From: Parvimonas sp.
Lineage (GTDB): Bacteria > Bacillota > Clostridia > Tissierellales > Peptoniphilaceae
NCBI GenBank assembly: GCA_022770425.1
Contig: JALEHY010000050.1
Location: forward strand, 1 to 58,530
Direction: 5' to 3'
DNA: 58,530 nt
Shown in pieces: positions 34,101 to 41,576 of the stretch. The notes beneath the pieces are model-generated. The model was not told the DNA's origin, searched no databases, and worked only from the letters and a program-made list of their open reading frames with translations. The translations under genes were made by a program, and so were the position numbers. The stretch's first letter is position 1. The number at the start of each line of letters is the position of its first letter.

Positions 34101-35435
34101 CACTATTTGCCCATTTTCAACTCTAACTGCACCAATTTCCGTAATATTATTTTTTAAATGAGAAAGACCGGTAGTTTCAATGTCAAATACAACAAATCTA
34201 TCAAATGTAGCTTCTTGTTTATAATTATATAAAATTCTTGGATTATCTTCTAATAAATTAAGTTCAACACCATATAAAGGTTTTATTTCGCTACCGTTAA
34301 ACAGTTCCATCATTTTGGGATATGCCTGAACAACACCGATATCCGTTAAACCAATAGCAGTATGCCCCATTTGTTGAAGTCTTGATTTTAAAACTTTTAA
34401 GTCAATCATTCCGTCAAGTCCTGACATTTGAGAATTTAAATGTAATTCTACCCTTTTTTCTTCAGCATTATCTACATGTATTTTATTTGGAATTATTTCC
34501 ATGCTACTTATCATCATAGATATTCCTTTTGAATAGCTATCATATCCTACTCTTCCAAATAGTCTTGAACTTATTCCTGAAGCAACAGATTTTTCATTCA
34601 CTGTTTCTTTAAACATATCAATTTTGTTTGAATCTAAAAACAATTTACAACTTATAGCAGAAGTTTCATCTTCCAAATCAAACGTCACCAAAAATTTTCC
34701 GCTTTTTGTTTCAAGAAAAGCTAATTTATATAGTTTTCCTTCTATTTTACATAAACCGCTGTTTTCATTCAAATCTGAAACTTTTAGGAGAGGTTCTTTT
34801 TCAGAAATTTTTCTCCCAACTTTAAAATCAATGTTACTTTCGAGATTATCTTTTTTTTGTAATGATACTTTTACATTTTCATTTTCAATTTTTTTTAATT
34901 TATTTTCTAATTCTTCATTAAATTTATCTTCATAGTTTATAGAGTTGTCAGAAATTAAATTTAACATGTTAATCTCAACACTTTTTGTAGTAAAATTCAA
35001 AATATATTTTTCCAAATCTTTAACCAATCCATTTGATATTAACTTAAACCTATCTGCAGGATTATTGATAAAAATATCAATAGAATTATCCAAAAAATCA
35101 ATTCTATCATTATTGGTAAGTAAAACATTATCTTTTGAAAGTATACCTTGAACTTTTGATACAAAATCATCATATGTTATATGGTAAAAATAATTATCTC
35201 CTATCTCATTAGAAAATAGTTTTTCAACAAAAAATTCAACTTCAATCCCATTAAAAAGTTCATGTAACTCTTTATCTAAAACTAAAATTTCCTCGATTCC
35301 AACATCATCACTATCAGTTAAAAGTTTTAAAAAAATTTTTTCATCTTTTTGATAAAAATCATAAATTATAAAATCATCAGATAAAGTATATTCTTTTTTA
35401 TTTGAAAAATAGAAACTTTTCAGACTTCTATGCAT
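31149..35435 (-). CDS. polC: DNA polymerase III alpha subunit, PolC type
   Basis: 1428 residues, normal PolC length. Order: N-terminal and OB domain (about 1-320), PHP domain split by a 3'-5' exonuclease (D418-I-E-T-T-G; HNAEFD; HRASFDAEA), zinc motif (CPNCKYSEF; CPHCNTL), then the polymerase with P-D954-I-D-L-N-F. The PHP domain begins VELHLNSQMSGLDG where PolC usually has HLH; N334 and I366 (TDI in place of TDH) replace metal-ligand histidines. The start MHRSL is set by GGAGGAGTAAT, which lies inside the end of ispG. It is the last gene of the pyrH-to-polC operon. Confidence 0.97.
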   Translation of the reverse strand: MHRSLKSFYFSNKKEYTLSDDFIIYDFYQKDEKIFLKLLTDSDDVGIEEILVLDKELHELFNGIEVEFFVEKLFSNEIGDNYFYHITYDDFVSKVQGILSKDNVLLTNNDRIDFLDNSIDIFINNPADRFKLISNGLVKDLEKYILNFTTKSVEINMLNLISDNSINYEDKFNEELENKLKKIENENVKVSLQKKDNLESNIDFKVGRKISEKEPLLKVSDLNENSGLCKIEGKLYKLAFLETKSGKFLVTFDLEDETSAISCKLFLDSNKIDMFKETVNEKSVASGISSRLFGRVGYDSYSKGISMMISSMEIIPNKIHVDNAEEKRVELHLNSQMSGLDGMIDLKVLKSRLQQMGHTAIGLTDIGVVQAYPKMMELFNGSEIKPLYGVELNLLEDNPRILYNYKQEATFDRFVVFDIETTGLSHLKNNITEIGAVRVENGQIVEVFNELINPEQLITEEITELTGITNEMVIDKPLISEIMPKFLEFSKDCIYVAHNAEFDISFIKTNCKRLGLDFNPTFVDTMGFARAVLPNLKNHKLNTLCKELGVNLLNHHRASFDAEACAGILLELIKIIEQRGLRFDKNINSIETTWPISRNISFNSIIYVKEMSALNGFYKMISEGLMKYFRKVGAFPKSKLKEYRKGLLIGSGNWDGELFRAFLEDKTDDEILEIANFYDFLEIQPISNLIHLYHRGKVLEVEDLKNINRKIVELGKKLNKLVVATGNVKYLDRNDYVFRNVILYSQGYKNLEKEGAFYFRNTKEMLEEFSYLGKDIAYEVVVTNTNIFKNSIEDILPIPEGTFPPFIEGSDEELRKICYDKAKSIYGEKLPEIVENRLERELNSIIKNGYAVLYIIAQKLVWKSNDDGYLVGSRGSVGSSFAATMAGITEVNPLMPHYICPNCKYSEFHSEFSGMSGVDMADKKCPHCNTLMKKEGHDIPFEVFLGFDGDKEPDIDLNFAGEYQPTCHKYTEELFGADKVYRAGTIGTIMDKTAFGYIKKYMEEKNIDLTSGNIGRYQRNIVGVKRTSGQHPGGIMIVPNNKEIYDFTPIQYPADDPKSGVITTHFSYKAISGRILKLDLLGHDVPSIIKQLSDLTDIDPLNMPMDDEDTFKIFYSTESLKFNTNKYESEVGTLGIPEFGTGFVRQMLLDTRPKTLTELVRISGLSHGTNVWLNNAQDLVKSGIALSDTICTRDDIMTYLIFKGLDKKRAFKIMETVRKGKKLDEDTENYMKECGIPKWYIDSCRKIEYLFPKAHAVAYVMMSYRIAYFKVHYPEAFYATFFTTKVDDYPGNLISKGISAIQAKMNEIKELGDLASNKDKDTYSILEVAEEMYLRGIVASKVDLKKSHHSKFLIDGERKILPPFKALEGVSDVSSQMIYNESRKAPFISIQDFQERTKLNKNAIESLKEHGVLNNLHETNQVSLFDLM

Positions 35436-35436
35436 A

Positions 35437-36495
35437 TTACTCCTCCACATAATCATTTATTTCTTTTATCAACTCTTTTAATAAATCTTTCTCTTCAACT
35501 TTTTTTACTATCTTTCCCTTTTTAAAGATTAATCCCTTTCCATTTCCGCCGGCAATTCCGATATCTGCTTCTTTAGCTTCTCCGGGTCCATTAACAGGAC
35601 AACCCATTATTGCAATCTTTAAGTTTTTATCTATATTTTTTAGCTCTTTTTCTGCTTGTTCAACTATTGGAATTAAGTCAATCTTTGTTCTTGAGCAAGT
35701 AGGACATGAAATTAAGTCTATTCCATTTCTATATAAGCCTAAAGAACGTAAAATTTCTTTACCAACCTTTACCTCCTCGACAGGATTACTTGTTAAAGAA
35801 ACCCTTATTGTATCTCCTATACCTTTAGCTAAGATAATTCCAAGTCCAACAGAAGATTTTATACTTCCTCTAAAATTAGGTCCTGCTTCAGTAATACCAA
35901 GATGTAGCGGATAATCACAAAGACTGCTCAATAATTCATAAGATTCTACACAAATAGGAACATTACTTGATTTAATAGAAATCTTTATGTTATCAAAATT
36001 CAAAGATTCTAAAAATTCAACTTGTTCCAATGCACTGTAAACTATTGATTCTTTATTTACTCCACCAAATTTATCTATAAATTTTTGGTTTACCGAACCG
36101 GAATTAACGCCTATTCTAATAGGTATATTATGATATTTACAACATTCTACAACTTCTCTTACTTTTTTCTTTCCTCCGATGTTTCCGGGATTAATTCTTA
36201 AACAATCCGCACCATTATCGCCTGCCATAATTGCCAATTTGTAATCATATTGTATATCTGCAATAAATGGAATAGTAGTTAATTCTTTTATTCTCTTTAT
36301 TGCTACCGCATCATCAAAATCATTTACAGCAGATCTGCTTATATTACAACCTTCTTTAGTAAATTCATTTATTTGATTTACAGTCGAAAATATATCTTTT
36401 GTAATTGTATTTGTCATTGACTGTATAGAAATAGGAGAACCTCCCCCAATAGGAACGTTCCCCACATAAATTTTTTTAGTAATTTTTCTTTCCAT
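35437..36495 (-). CDS. ispG: 4-hydroxy-3-methylbut-2-enyl diphosphate synthase IspG
   Basis: 352 residues. The iron-sulfur ligands are in ISCPTCSRTKIDL and GCPVNGPGEAKEADIGIAGG; the N-terminus has GGGSPISIQSMTNT. It catalyses the penultimate step of the MEP isoprenoid pathway, which supplies the UppS substrate made nearby. It overlaps the end of rseP by one base and is followed by polC. Confidence 0.96.
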   Translation of the reverse strand: MERKITKKIYVGNVPIGGGSPISIQSMTNTITKDIFSTVNQINEFTKEGCNISRSAVNDFDDAVAIKRIKELTTIPFIADIQYDYKLAIMAGDNGADCLRINPGNIGGKKKVREVVECCKYHNIPIRIGVNSGSVNQKFIDKFGGVNKESIVYSALEQVEFLESLNFDNIKISIKSSNVPICVESYELLSSLCDYPLHLGITEAGPNFRGSIKSSVGLGIILAKGIGDTIRVSLTSNPVEEVKVGKEILRSLGLYRNGIDLISCPTCSRTKIDLIPIVEQAEKELKNIDKNLKIAIMGCPVNGPGEAKEADIGIAGGNGKGLIFKKGKIVKKVEEKDLLKELIKEINDYVEE

Positions 36496-37523
36496 TAATT
36501 CGCTCCAAAAATACCTAGTCTAATAACATCCTTAAAAGACACTAATAAAATTAAACACATTAAGAAGATAAAACCAATGGTATGAATTAAACCCTCTTTT
36601 GATCTTGATACCGGTCTTCCAATTATCATTTCTATAATCAAAAAGACAAGTCTTCCTCCATCTAATGCAGGTATAGGTAATAAATTAATAAAACCTAAAT
36701 TAACACTTATAAATGCAGTTATATACAACAATGAATAAATACCATTGCTTGCTGCACTACTTATAGCTCCTACAACTCCAATAGGACCTGAAAGCTGTCC
36801 TACACCAACTTTACCGGTAATTAATTGTCTTAAAACATCAAACATCGAACCGATAAAGTAAAAAACAGTATTAGTTGCCTCTCTTAAAGAAACAAATACA
36901 TTCCTATCTAATTTTGAAGATATTCCTAATAATTTTTCATTTGAATCATCAAATTTTATATCAAATTCTTTTTGAACATTATTTCGTGATACAACAACTT
37001 TTATTGTATCCTTCGTTAAAGTAGATAATGTATTTTGAATATCTTTCCACTTAGAAATTTCTTTGTCATCTATTTTAACAATTTTATCTCCACTTTTTAA
37101 TCCATACCTTTGAGCAACAGAATTTTGAGTAACATCTGCTATTACATTTGTTTGATAACCTCTAAATACAAATAAACCAAACATTATAACGAATGCTAAA
37201 ATAAAATTAAAAAGCGGTCCTGCAAAAATAGTAAAAATTCTTCCTCCTATAGGAGCTTGATTAAAATTTCCTGTTTCTGAAAAAGACTTTCCATCAGTAT
37301 CTGATTCATCTTCCCCTTCCATTGCACAATATCCACCAAGCGGTAAAGCTCTTACACTATATAAAGTTTCACCCTTTTGTTTACCGAATATCTTAGGCCC
37401 CATACCAACTGCAAACTCATTTACTTTTATTTTTGATTTTTTTGCTACTATAAAATGTCCAAATTCATGAACAGTTACAACTAACATAAAAACCATTAAA
37501 GCTATTAATATTTTAATAATCAT
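36495..37523 (-). CDS. rseP: Site-2 intramembrane metalloprotease RseP/RasP
   Basis: 342 residues. The zinc motif H19-E-F-G-H is in the first helix, and a PDZ domain (about 125-195) carries QRYGLKSGDKIVKIDD. The second active-site motif LLPIPALDGGRLVF is in the C-terminal half. It cleaves membrane proteins, including anti-sigma factors and signal-peptide remnants. It is coupled with cdsA and ispG through one-base overlaps. Confidence 0.95.
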   Translation of the reverse strand: MIIKILIALMVFMLVVTVHEFGHFIVAKKSKIKVNEFAVGMGPKIFGKQKGETLYSVRALPLGGYCAMEGEDESDTDGKSFSETGNFNQAPIGGRIFTIFAGPLFNFILAFVIMFGLFVFRGYQTNVIADVTQNSVAQRYGLKSGDKIVKIDDKEISKWKDIQNTLSTLTKDTIKVVVSRNNVQKEFDIKFDDSNEKLLGISSKLDRNVFVSLREATNTVFYFIGSMFDVLRQLITGKVGVGQLSGPIGVVGAISSAASNGIYSLLYITAFISVNLGFINLLPIPALDGGRLVFLIIEMIIGRPVSRSKEGLIHTIGFIFLMCLILLVSFKDVIRLGIFGAN

Positions 37524-38305
37524 TAAATCTTTCCTCCAAAAATATAAAAAATCATATAAATCACAGGAGTAACAAATATTATACTATCAAATCTATCCAA
37601 AAATCCACCATGTCCTGAAATTAAACTTCCAAAATCTTTTATGCCTACTTCTCGTTTTATCTTTGAAGCTAATAAATCTCCAATTTCAGCAATTACTGAA
37701 GCAAAAACAGCCATAAAGTTAATAAGCACAAAATCATATTTAAACAAATAGTAATTTAATATATTTGAAAGTAAAACAGCTCCCAAAATTCCACCAACAG
37801 AACCCTCTATTGTCTTTTTAGGACTAATATTAGGACACAATTTATGTTTTCCAAATAAAACACCAACTAAATAAGCAAATGTATCAGTACCCCATGAGAT
37901 TATGTATACAAACCAAATATAATTAGAAAATCCCATTTTTAAGAATATACCCATCGGTAAAGATATATATATAAACGCAAAGATAAGTCGACTAAAATCA
38001 ACTATATTTATTTTATTTGAAAACAAATAATAAATTGAATTGATAATAAAATAAAAAGATATTGATATTAAAATCATATAAATATTCGAACTATTGATAT
38101 AATAAAAAGTTAACAGCGAAAAACAAAAACATATTATTATAGTAAATAAATCTCTGATTTTAAAAGCATTAAATAATTCAATCAAACATAATCCACTTAC
38201 AACAACCGAATATGCAATTAAAGGGAGTCCTTTAAAATAAAGGCTTAAAATTGTTACTAACAATATTATAGCACCACTTACGGTTCTATTAATAAATCCT
38301 TTCAT
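37523..38305 (-). CDS. cdsA: Phosphatidate cytidylyltransferase CdsA
   Basis: 260 residues with about eight membrane helices. The CDS signature near the C-terminus reads SVIAEIGDLLASKIKREVGIKDFGSLISGHGGFLDRFDS, preceded by SWGTDTFAYLVG. It makes CDP-diacylglycerol for phospholipid synthesis. It lies between uppS and rseP with single-base overlaps. Confidence 0.95.
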   Translation of the reverse strand: MKGFINRTVSGAIILLVTILSLYFKGLPLIAYSVVVSGLCLIELFNAFKIRDLFTIIICFCFSLLTFYYINSSNIYMILISISFYFIINSIYYLFSNKINIVDFSRLIFAFIYISLPMGIFLKMGFSNYIWFVYIISWGTDTFAYLVGVLFGKHKLCPNISPKKTIEGSVGGILGAVLLSNILNYYLFKYDFVLINFMAVFASVIAEIGDLLASKIKREVGIKDFGSLISGHGGFLDRFDSIIFVTPVIYMIFYIFGGKI

Positions 38306-39021
38306 TATACTCCCCCAAATCTTCTATTTCTATTTTGAAAATCATATATTGCATCATATAAATTTTCAGCAAAAAACTCAGGCCATAACACATCAGTAAA
38401 ATAAAACTCAGAATAAGCAATTTGATAAATCAAAAAATTGCTTATTCTTTTTTCATTGCCCGTTCTTATAATCAAATCAACATCTGAATTTTCTCTTGTA
38501 TACAAATAATTTTTGAAATTTTCTTCATCTAAATCATTAAGAGAAATTTTTTCTTCAAAAATATCCTTACATAACGATTTAATAGCAGATATTATCTCAG
38601 ACCTTCCTCCATAATTTAATGCAATATTTAAAACCATTCCTGTATTTAATTTTGTTTTTTCAATACTGTCGTCTAACAATTTAACTATGGATTTAGGTAG
38701 TTTACTATAATCTCCAACAACTCTGAATATTATATTGTTTTCTAAAATTCTTTTTAGCTGTGAATTTATATATATAACTAAAATATCCATAAGACCATTT
38801 ACTTCGTCTTTAGGTCTTTTCCAATTTTCTGTTGAAAAAGCATACAAAGTAAGAGTTTCTATTCCTATTTTACAACATTCTTCAACAATATCAACTACTC
38901 GATTCATTCCTTCTTTATGTCCGGTAATTCTGGGCATAAATCTATTTTTTGCCCATCTTCCATTACCGTCCATAATTATACCAATGTGTTTAGGTAAATT
39001 ATTAAAATCTATTTCTTTCAC
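38305..39021 (-). CDS. uppS: Isoprenyl transferase (undecaprenyl diphosphate synthase)
   Basis: 238 residues. The catalytic loop is IGIIMDGNGRWAKNR with D18, followed by GHKEGMNRV, TLYAFSTENWKRP and DLIIRTGNEKRISNFL. It makes the C55 lipid carrier for peptidoglycan. It follows frr directly, the standard order pyrH-frr-uppS-cdsA. Confidence 0.96.
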   Translation of the reverse strand: MKEIDFNNLPKHIGIIMDGNGRWAKNRFMPRITGHKEGMNRVVDIVEECCKIGIETLTLYAFSTENWKRPKDEVNGLMDILVIYINSQLKRILENNIIFRVVGDYSKLPKSIVKLLDDSIEKTKLNTGMVLNIALNYGGRSEIISAIKSLCKDIFEEKISLNDLDEENFKNYLYTRENSDVDLIIRTGNEKRISNFLIYQIAYSEFYFTDVLWPEFFAENLYDAIYDFQNRNRRFGGV

Positions 39022-39022
39022 A

Positions 39023-39580
39023 CTAAATTTCCATTAATTCTTTTTCTTTTTTCTTGTTTATATCTTCAATATCTTTTGTAAATTTATCAATAACTTTTTG
39101 CACATCTTCTTCAGCAACCCTAAGTTCATCTTCACTGATTTGCTTATCTTTTTCCATTTTCTTTAACTTATCAAGTGAATCACGTCTTAAATTTCTAAGT
39201 GCAACTTTTGCATTTTCACTATAACCTTTAACAACTTTTACAAGTTCCTTTCTTCTATCTTCAGTTAATGCAGGAAACGGAAGTCTAATAACTTTTCCAT
39301 CATTTGAAGGTGTGATACCCAAATTTGACTTTAATATAACTTTTTCAATCGGTCCAATCAAAGATGCATCCCATGGTTGAATTACCAAAAGCCTTGCTTC
39401 AGGAACAGAGATAGATGCAACTTGTTTAATCGGAGTATCAGTTCCATAATAATCAACACTAAGTTGATCTAAAACATTAGGATTTGCTCTACCTGCTCTA
39501 ACAGTCAATAATTCTTCTTCATAAGCTTCAATAGATTTTTTCATCTTTCTTTCTAATTCATTTATAACTTCTTTATACAT
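39023..39580 (-). CDS. frr: Ribosome recycling factor
   Basis: 185 residues, normal length. It shows the RRF pattern: TVRAGRANPNVLDQLSVDYYGTDTPIKQVA, then IRLPFPALTEDRRKELVK and a long C-terminal helix. It splits post-termination ribosomes with EF-G. The gap to pyrH is 2 bases. Confidence 0.97.
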   Translation of the reverse strand: MYKEVINELERKMKKSIEAYEEELLTVRAGRANPNVLDQLSVDYYGTDTPIKQVASISVPEARLLVIQPWDASLIGPIEKVILKSNLGITPSNDGKVIRLPFPALTEDRRKELVKVVKGYSENAKVALRNLRRDSLDKLKKMEKDKQISEDELRVAEEDVQKVIDKFTKDIEDINKKKEKELMEI

Positions 39581-39582
39581 TT

Positions 39583-40296
39583 TTATTTCCCCCTTACTAT
39601 TGTTCCGACTTTTTCTCCCTTAGCAGCTAAAAGCAAATTTTTTGGATCATCAATTCCAAAAACAACTAAAGGTATATTATTATCCATGCAAAGTGACGTA
39701 GCAGTGGCATCCATGATGCCAAGCCCTTTGTTTAAAATTTCAATATAAGTTAACTCATCAAACTTTTGTGCATTTTTGAACTTATTCGGATCACAATCAT
39801 AAACTCCGTCTGTTCCTGTCTTTCCAAGCAAAATAACATCTGCATGCATCTCTGCGGCTCTTAATGCAGCAGTAGTATCAGTTGAAAAATAAGGCATTCC
39901 TGTTCCTGCACCGAATATAACTATACGTCTTTTTTCAAGATGTCTTTCTGCTTTTCTTTTTATAAATGGCTCTGCAACTTCATGAACGTTAATAGCAGTT
40001 TGTACCCTCGTAGGTACACCCATATTTTCTAAAGTTGCCTGAAGTCTTAAAGAGTTTATTATAGTAGCAAGCATTCCCATATGATCTGACGTTGATCTTT
40101 CAATTTTTTCACTTGAACGACCTCTCCAAAAGTTACCTCCTCCTACTACAATACAAATTTCAATTCCCAAATCATAAACATCTTTAACCGACGCACAAAT
40201 TTTTTCAATGGTTTCATCATCAAGGCCATGCCCTATACCACCTGACAATGCTTCACCGCTAAGTTTAATAACTACTCTTTTAAATTTTAAATCCAT
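39583..40296 (-). CDS. pyrH: Uridylate kinase
   Basis: 237 residues. Amino-acid-kinase fold with VVIKLSGEALSGG at the N-terminus, VVGGGNFWRGRSS, GTGMPYFSTDTTAALRAAE and KTGTDGVYDCDPNK. It phosphorylates UMP. It is the first gene of the pyrH-frr-uppS-cdsA-rseP-ispG-polC operon and has a promoter about 35-60 bases upstream (40326-40354). Confidence 0.96.
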   Translation of the reverse strand: MDLKFKRVVIKLSGEALSGGIGHGLDDETIEKICASVKDVYDLGIEICIVVGGGNFWRGRSSEKIERSTSDHMGMLATIINSLRLQATLENMGVPTRVQTAINVHEVAEPFIKRKAERHLEKRRIVIFGAGTGMPYFSTDTTAALRAAEMHADVILLGKTGTDGVYDCDPNKFKNAQKFDELTYIEILNKGLGIMDATATSLCMDNNIPLVVFGIDDPKNLLLAAKGEKVGTIVRGK

Positions 40297-40325
40297 AAAG
40301 TTTTCTCCTTCTTTATAATATATTT

Positions 40326-40354
40326 AGTTTATCATTTTTTTTAGATTTTTTCAA
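40326..40354 (-). promoter_or_regulatory. Promoter of the pyrH operon
   Basis: On the minus strand TTGAAA (40349-40354) and TAAACT (40326-40331) are 17 bases apart. The site lies just after the structured terminator at 40388-40470, so the seven-gene operon has its own start. Confidence 0.6.
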
Positions 40355-40387
40355 TATTTTTGCTATATTTTGTTTTTATTTGCTAAT

Positions 40388-40470
40388 AAAAAAGATTGGA
40401 AAAAATGTACTGAACCTGTAAATACGGGCAAAGTATTTAGGGATTCACATCAAAATATCCAATCTTTTTT
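40388..40470. terminator. Structured bidirectional terminator with an inner hairpin
   Basis: AAAAAAGATTGGA (40388-40400) pairs perfectly with TCCAATCTTTTTT (40458-40470). Inside the 57-base loop, TGAACC (40411-40416) pairs with GGATTCA (40441-40447) with one bulge, and TAAATAC (40419-40425) pairs with GTATTTA (40433-40439) around GGGCAAA. It lies after the lipoprotein gene and before the pyrH promoter, and T runs flank it on both sides. The folded loop is more elaborate than a simple terminator needs. Confidence 0.75.
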
Positions 40471-40477
40471 TATAATA

Positions 40478-41089
40478 TTATTTATTTTCTACAGTTTTAT
40501 TAATATTCATTTCACGTTCTATAGCATCTTTTACTTTTGGAGATAATTTATTCTTATGTTTTTCAAAAGCCTCTGCCGAATTTTTATATTCTTCAGCCAG
40601 TTCCTTAGTTTCTCTGTATTCGTTAGGATATTCGTTTTCGTCAATTTCGACTGAATATTTTCCCTTAATATCAACATATTCTATTCCCAAAAGTGTATCT
40701 AAAATCGTAAATTCATCCCTAAGCTCAAATCTGTCATTCGGATAAAATTTACTATCAGCATTAATATATTTTTTTCCGTTTTTAACTTCTATTTTAGGAA
40801 AAAACGCTTCTTCAAATGCTGAATCTTTATCAAGTTTCTTAAAAACATTTCCTTCTTTATCAACAATAGTTCCTGAATTTTTATTCCAACAATAATCCGG
40901 ATATTTAATTCTAACCATTAAATCAGAACCATTTTTAAATCCAAAATAAACGTATCCTCTGTCAGGAGTTTCAAATTGTTTATTAACAAGTTTTTCAACT
41001 GAAACATTATTTTTATCCGCACTTTTACAAGCAGATAAAAATATTAATAAAAACAAAGTTAAACTAAAAAATTTTAAAATTTTTTTCAT
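40478..41089 (-). CDS. Lipoprotein of unknown function
   Basis: 203 residues with a lipoprotein signal peptide (lipobox LSAC, Cys21). The mature part is hydrophilic and includes GYVYFGFKNGSDLMVRIKYPDYCWNKNSG and a C-terminal Lys/Glu-rich helix. I do not recognise a family. The ATG at 41089 is preceded by GAGGAGTAAATAT; an ATG six codons earlier lies before this site. It follows the broken secreted-protein gene by 4 bases, so the two probably share a promoter and a role. Confidence 0.7.
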   Translation of the reverse strand: MKKILKFFSLTLFLLIFLSACKSADKNNVSVEKLVNKQFETPDRGYVYFGFKNGSDLMVRIKYPDYCWNKNSGTIVDKEGNVFKKLDKDSAFEEAFFPKIEVKNGKKYINADSKFYPNDRFELRDEFTILDTLLGIEYVDIKGKYSVEIDENEYPNEYRETKELAEEYKNSAEAFEKHKNKLSPKVKDAIEREMNINKTVENK

Positions 41090-41093
41090 ATAT

Positions 41094-41447
41094 TTACTCC
41101 TCTTCATCAATCAAAGTTCTAAATGGTGGTGCCACATGCCCGTAAAGTTTTCCTTTGTATAAAGCATATTTTGTACCGTTATCATTTATTATTTTTTTAA
41201 AATAAACATATCCACTATAAGTTATACCATTTTTATACTTTGTTTGCCATATTTTTTCAACAGGATTGCTAAGATATTTGCTATATCCAATAAACAAGGT
41301 AGCAGAAGTTGTAGCATCTATACCATATAACTAAAAATCATCATTTTGAATTTTTAACTCCTGCTCAACTGCTCCTACTTGAGTAGGAACGATTCCAACA
41401 GTTCCAATTAACATAACTGCAAGTAATAATTTAAACTTTTTAGTCAC
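41094..41447 (-). pseudogene. Small secreted protein interrupted by an in-frame TAG
   Basis: Reading from GTG at 41447 (site GGAGGTGG at 41453-41460), codons 1-38 encode a clear signal peptide (MTKKFKLLLAVMLIGTVG, then a PTQVGA cleavage region). Codon 39 is TAG (41331-41333). The same frame then continues for 78 more codons to TAA at 41094, including NGITYSGYVYFKKI and KLYGHVAPPF. Signal peptide and body fit one secreted protein of 117 residues, so this looks like a nonsense mutation. The family is not recognised; it resembles short secreted proteins of oral Gram-positive bacteria only in general form. Confidence 0.7.
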
Positions 41448-41478
41448 ATAGACCACCTCCATATAAAGTATTTTCTTT

Positions 41479-41504
41479 ATTATACTACTACATTATACTA
41501 CTAC
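41479..41504 (-). repeat. Tandem 13-bp repeat duplicating a -10 box
   Basis: ATTATACTACTAC occurs twice in direct tandem (41479-41491 and 41492-41504). On the minus strand each unit reads GTAGTAGTATAAT and so contains a TATAAT box. The upstream unit is correctly spaced (17 bases) from TTGATT at 41515-41520. A change in copy number would shift or remove the promoter of the broken secreted-protein gene and the lipoprotein gene. Confidence 0.75.
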
Positions 41505-41520
41505 GGAAAATTAAAATCAA
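41492..41520 (-). promoter_or_regulatory. Promoter of the secreted-protein/lipoprotein unit
   Basis: TTGATT (41515-41520) and TATAAT (41492-41497) on the minus strand are 17 bases apart. A second TATAAT, from the tandem repeat, lies 13 bases further downstream. Confidence 0.6.
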
Positions 41521-41550
41521 TAGTTAATATTAAAATAAATATATAAAAAA

Positions 41551-41574
41551 GATAAAATTGTAAAAGATTTTATC
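41551..41574 (-). terminator. Terminator after recG
   Basis: GATAAAAT (41551-41558) pairs with ATTTTATC (41567-41574), two bases past the recG stop codon. On the minus strand it is followed by TTTTTTATAT. Confidence 0.7.
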
Positions 41575-41576
41575 CT

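Noticed and set aside
41331..41333. TAG read as pyrrolysine or another recoded amino acid
   Set aside because: No pylT or pylS is seen, and TAG is used as an ordinary stop in other genes here, for example trmD and pfkA.
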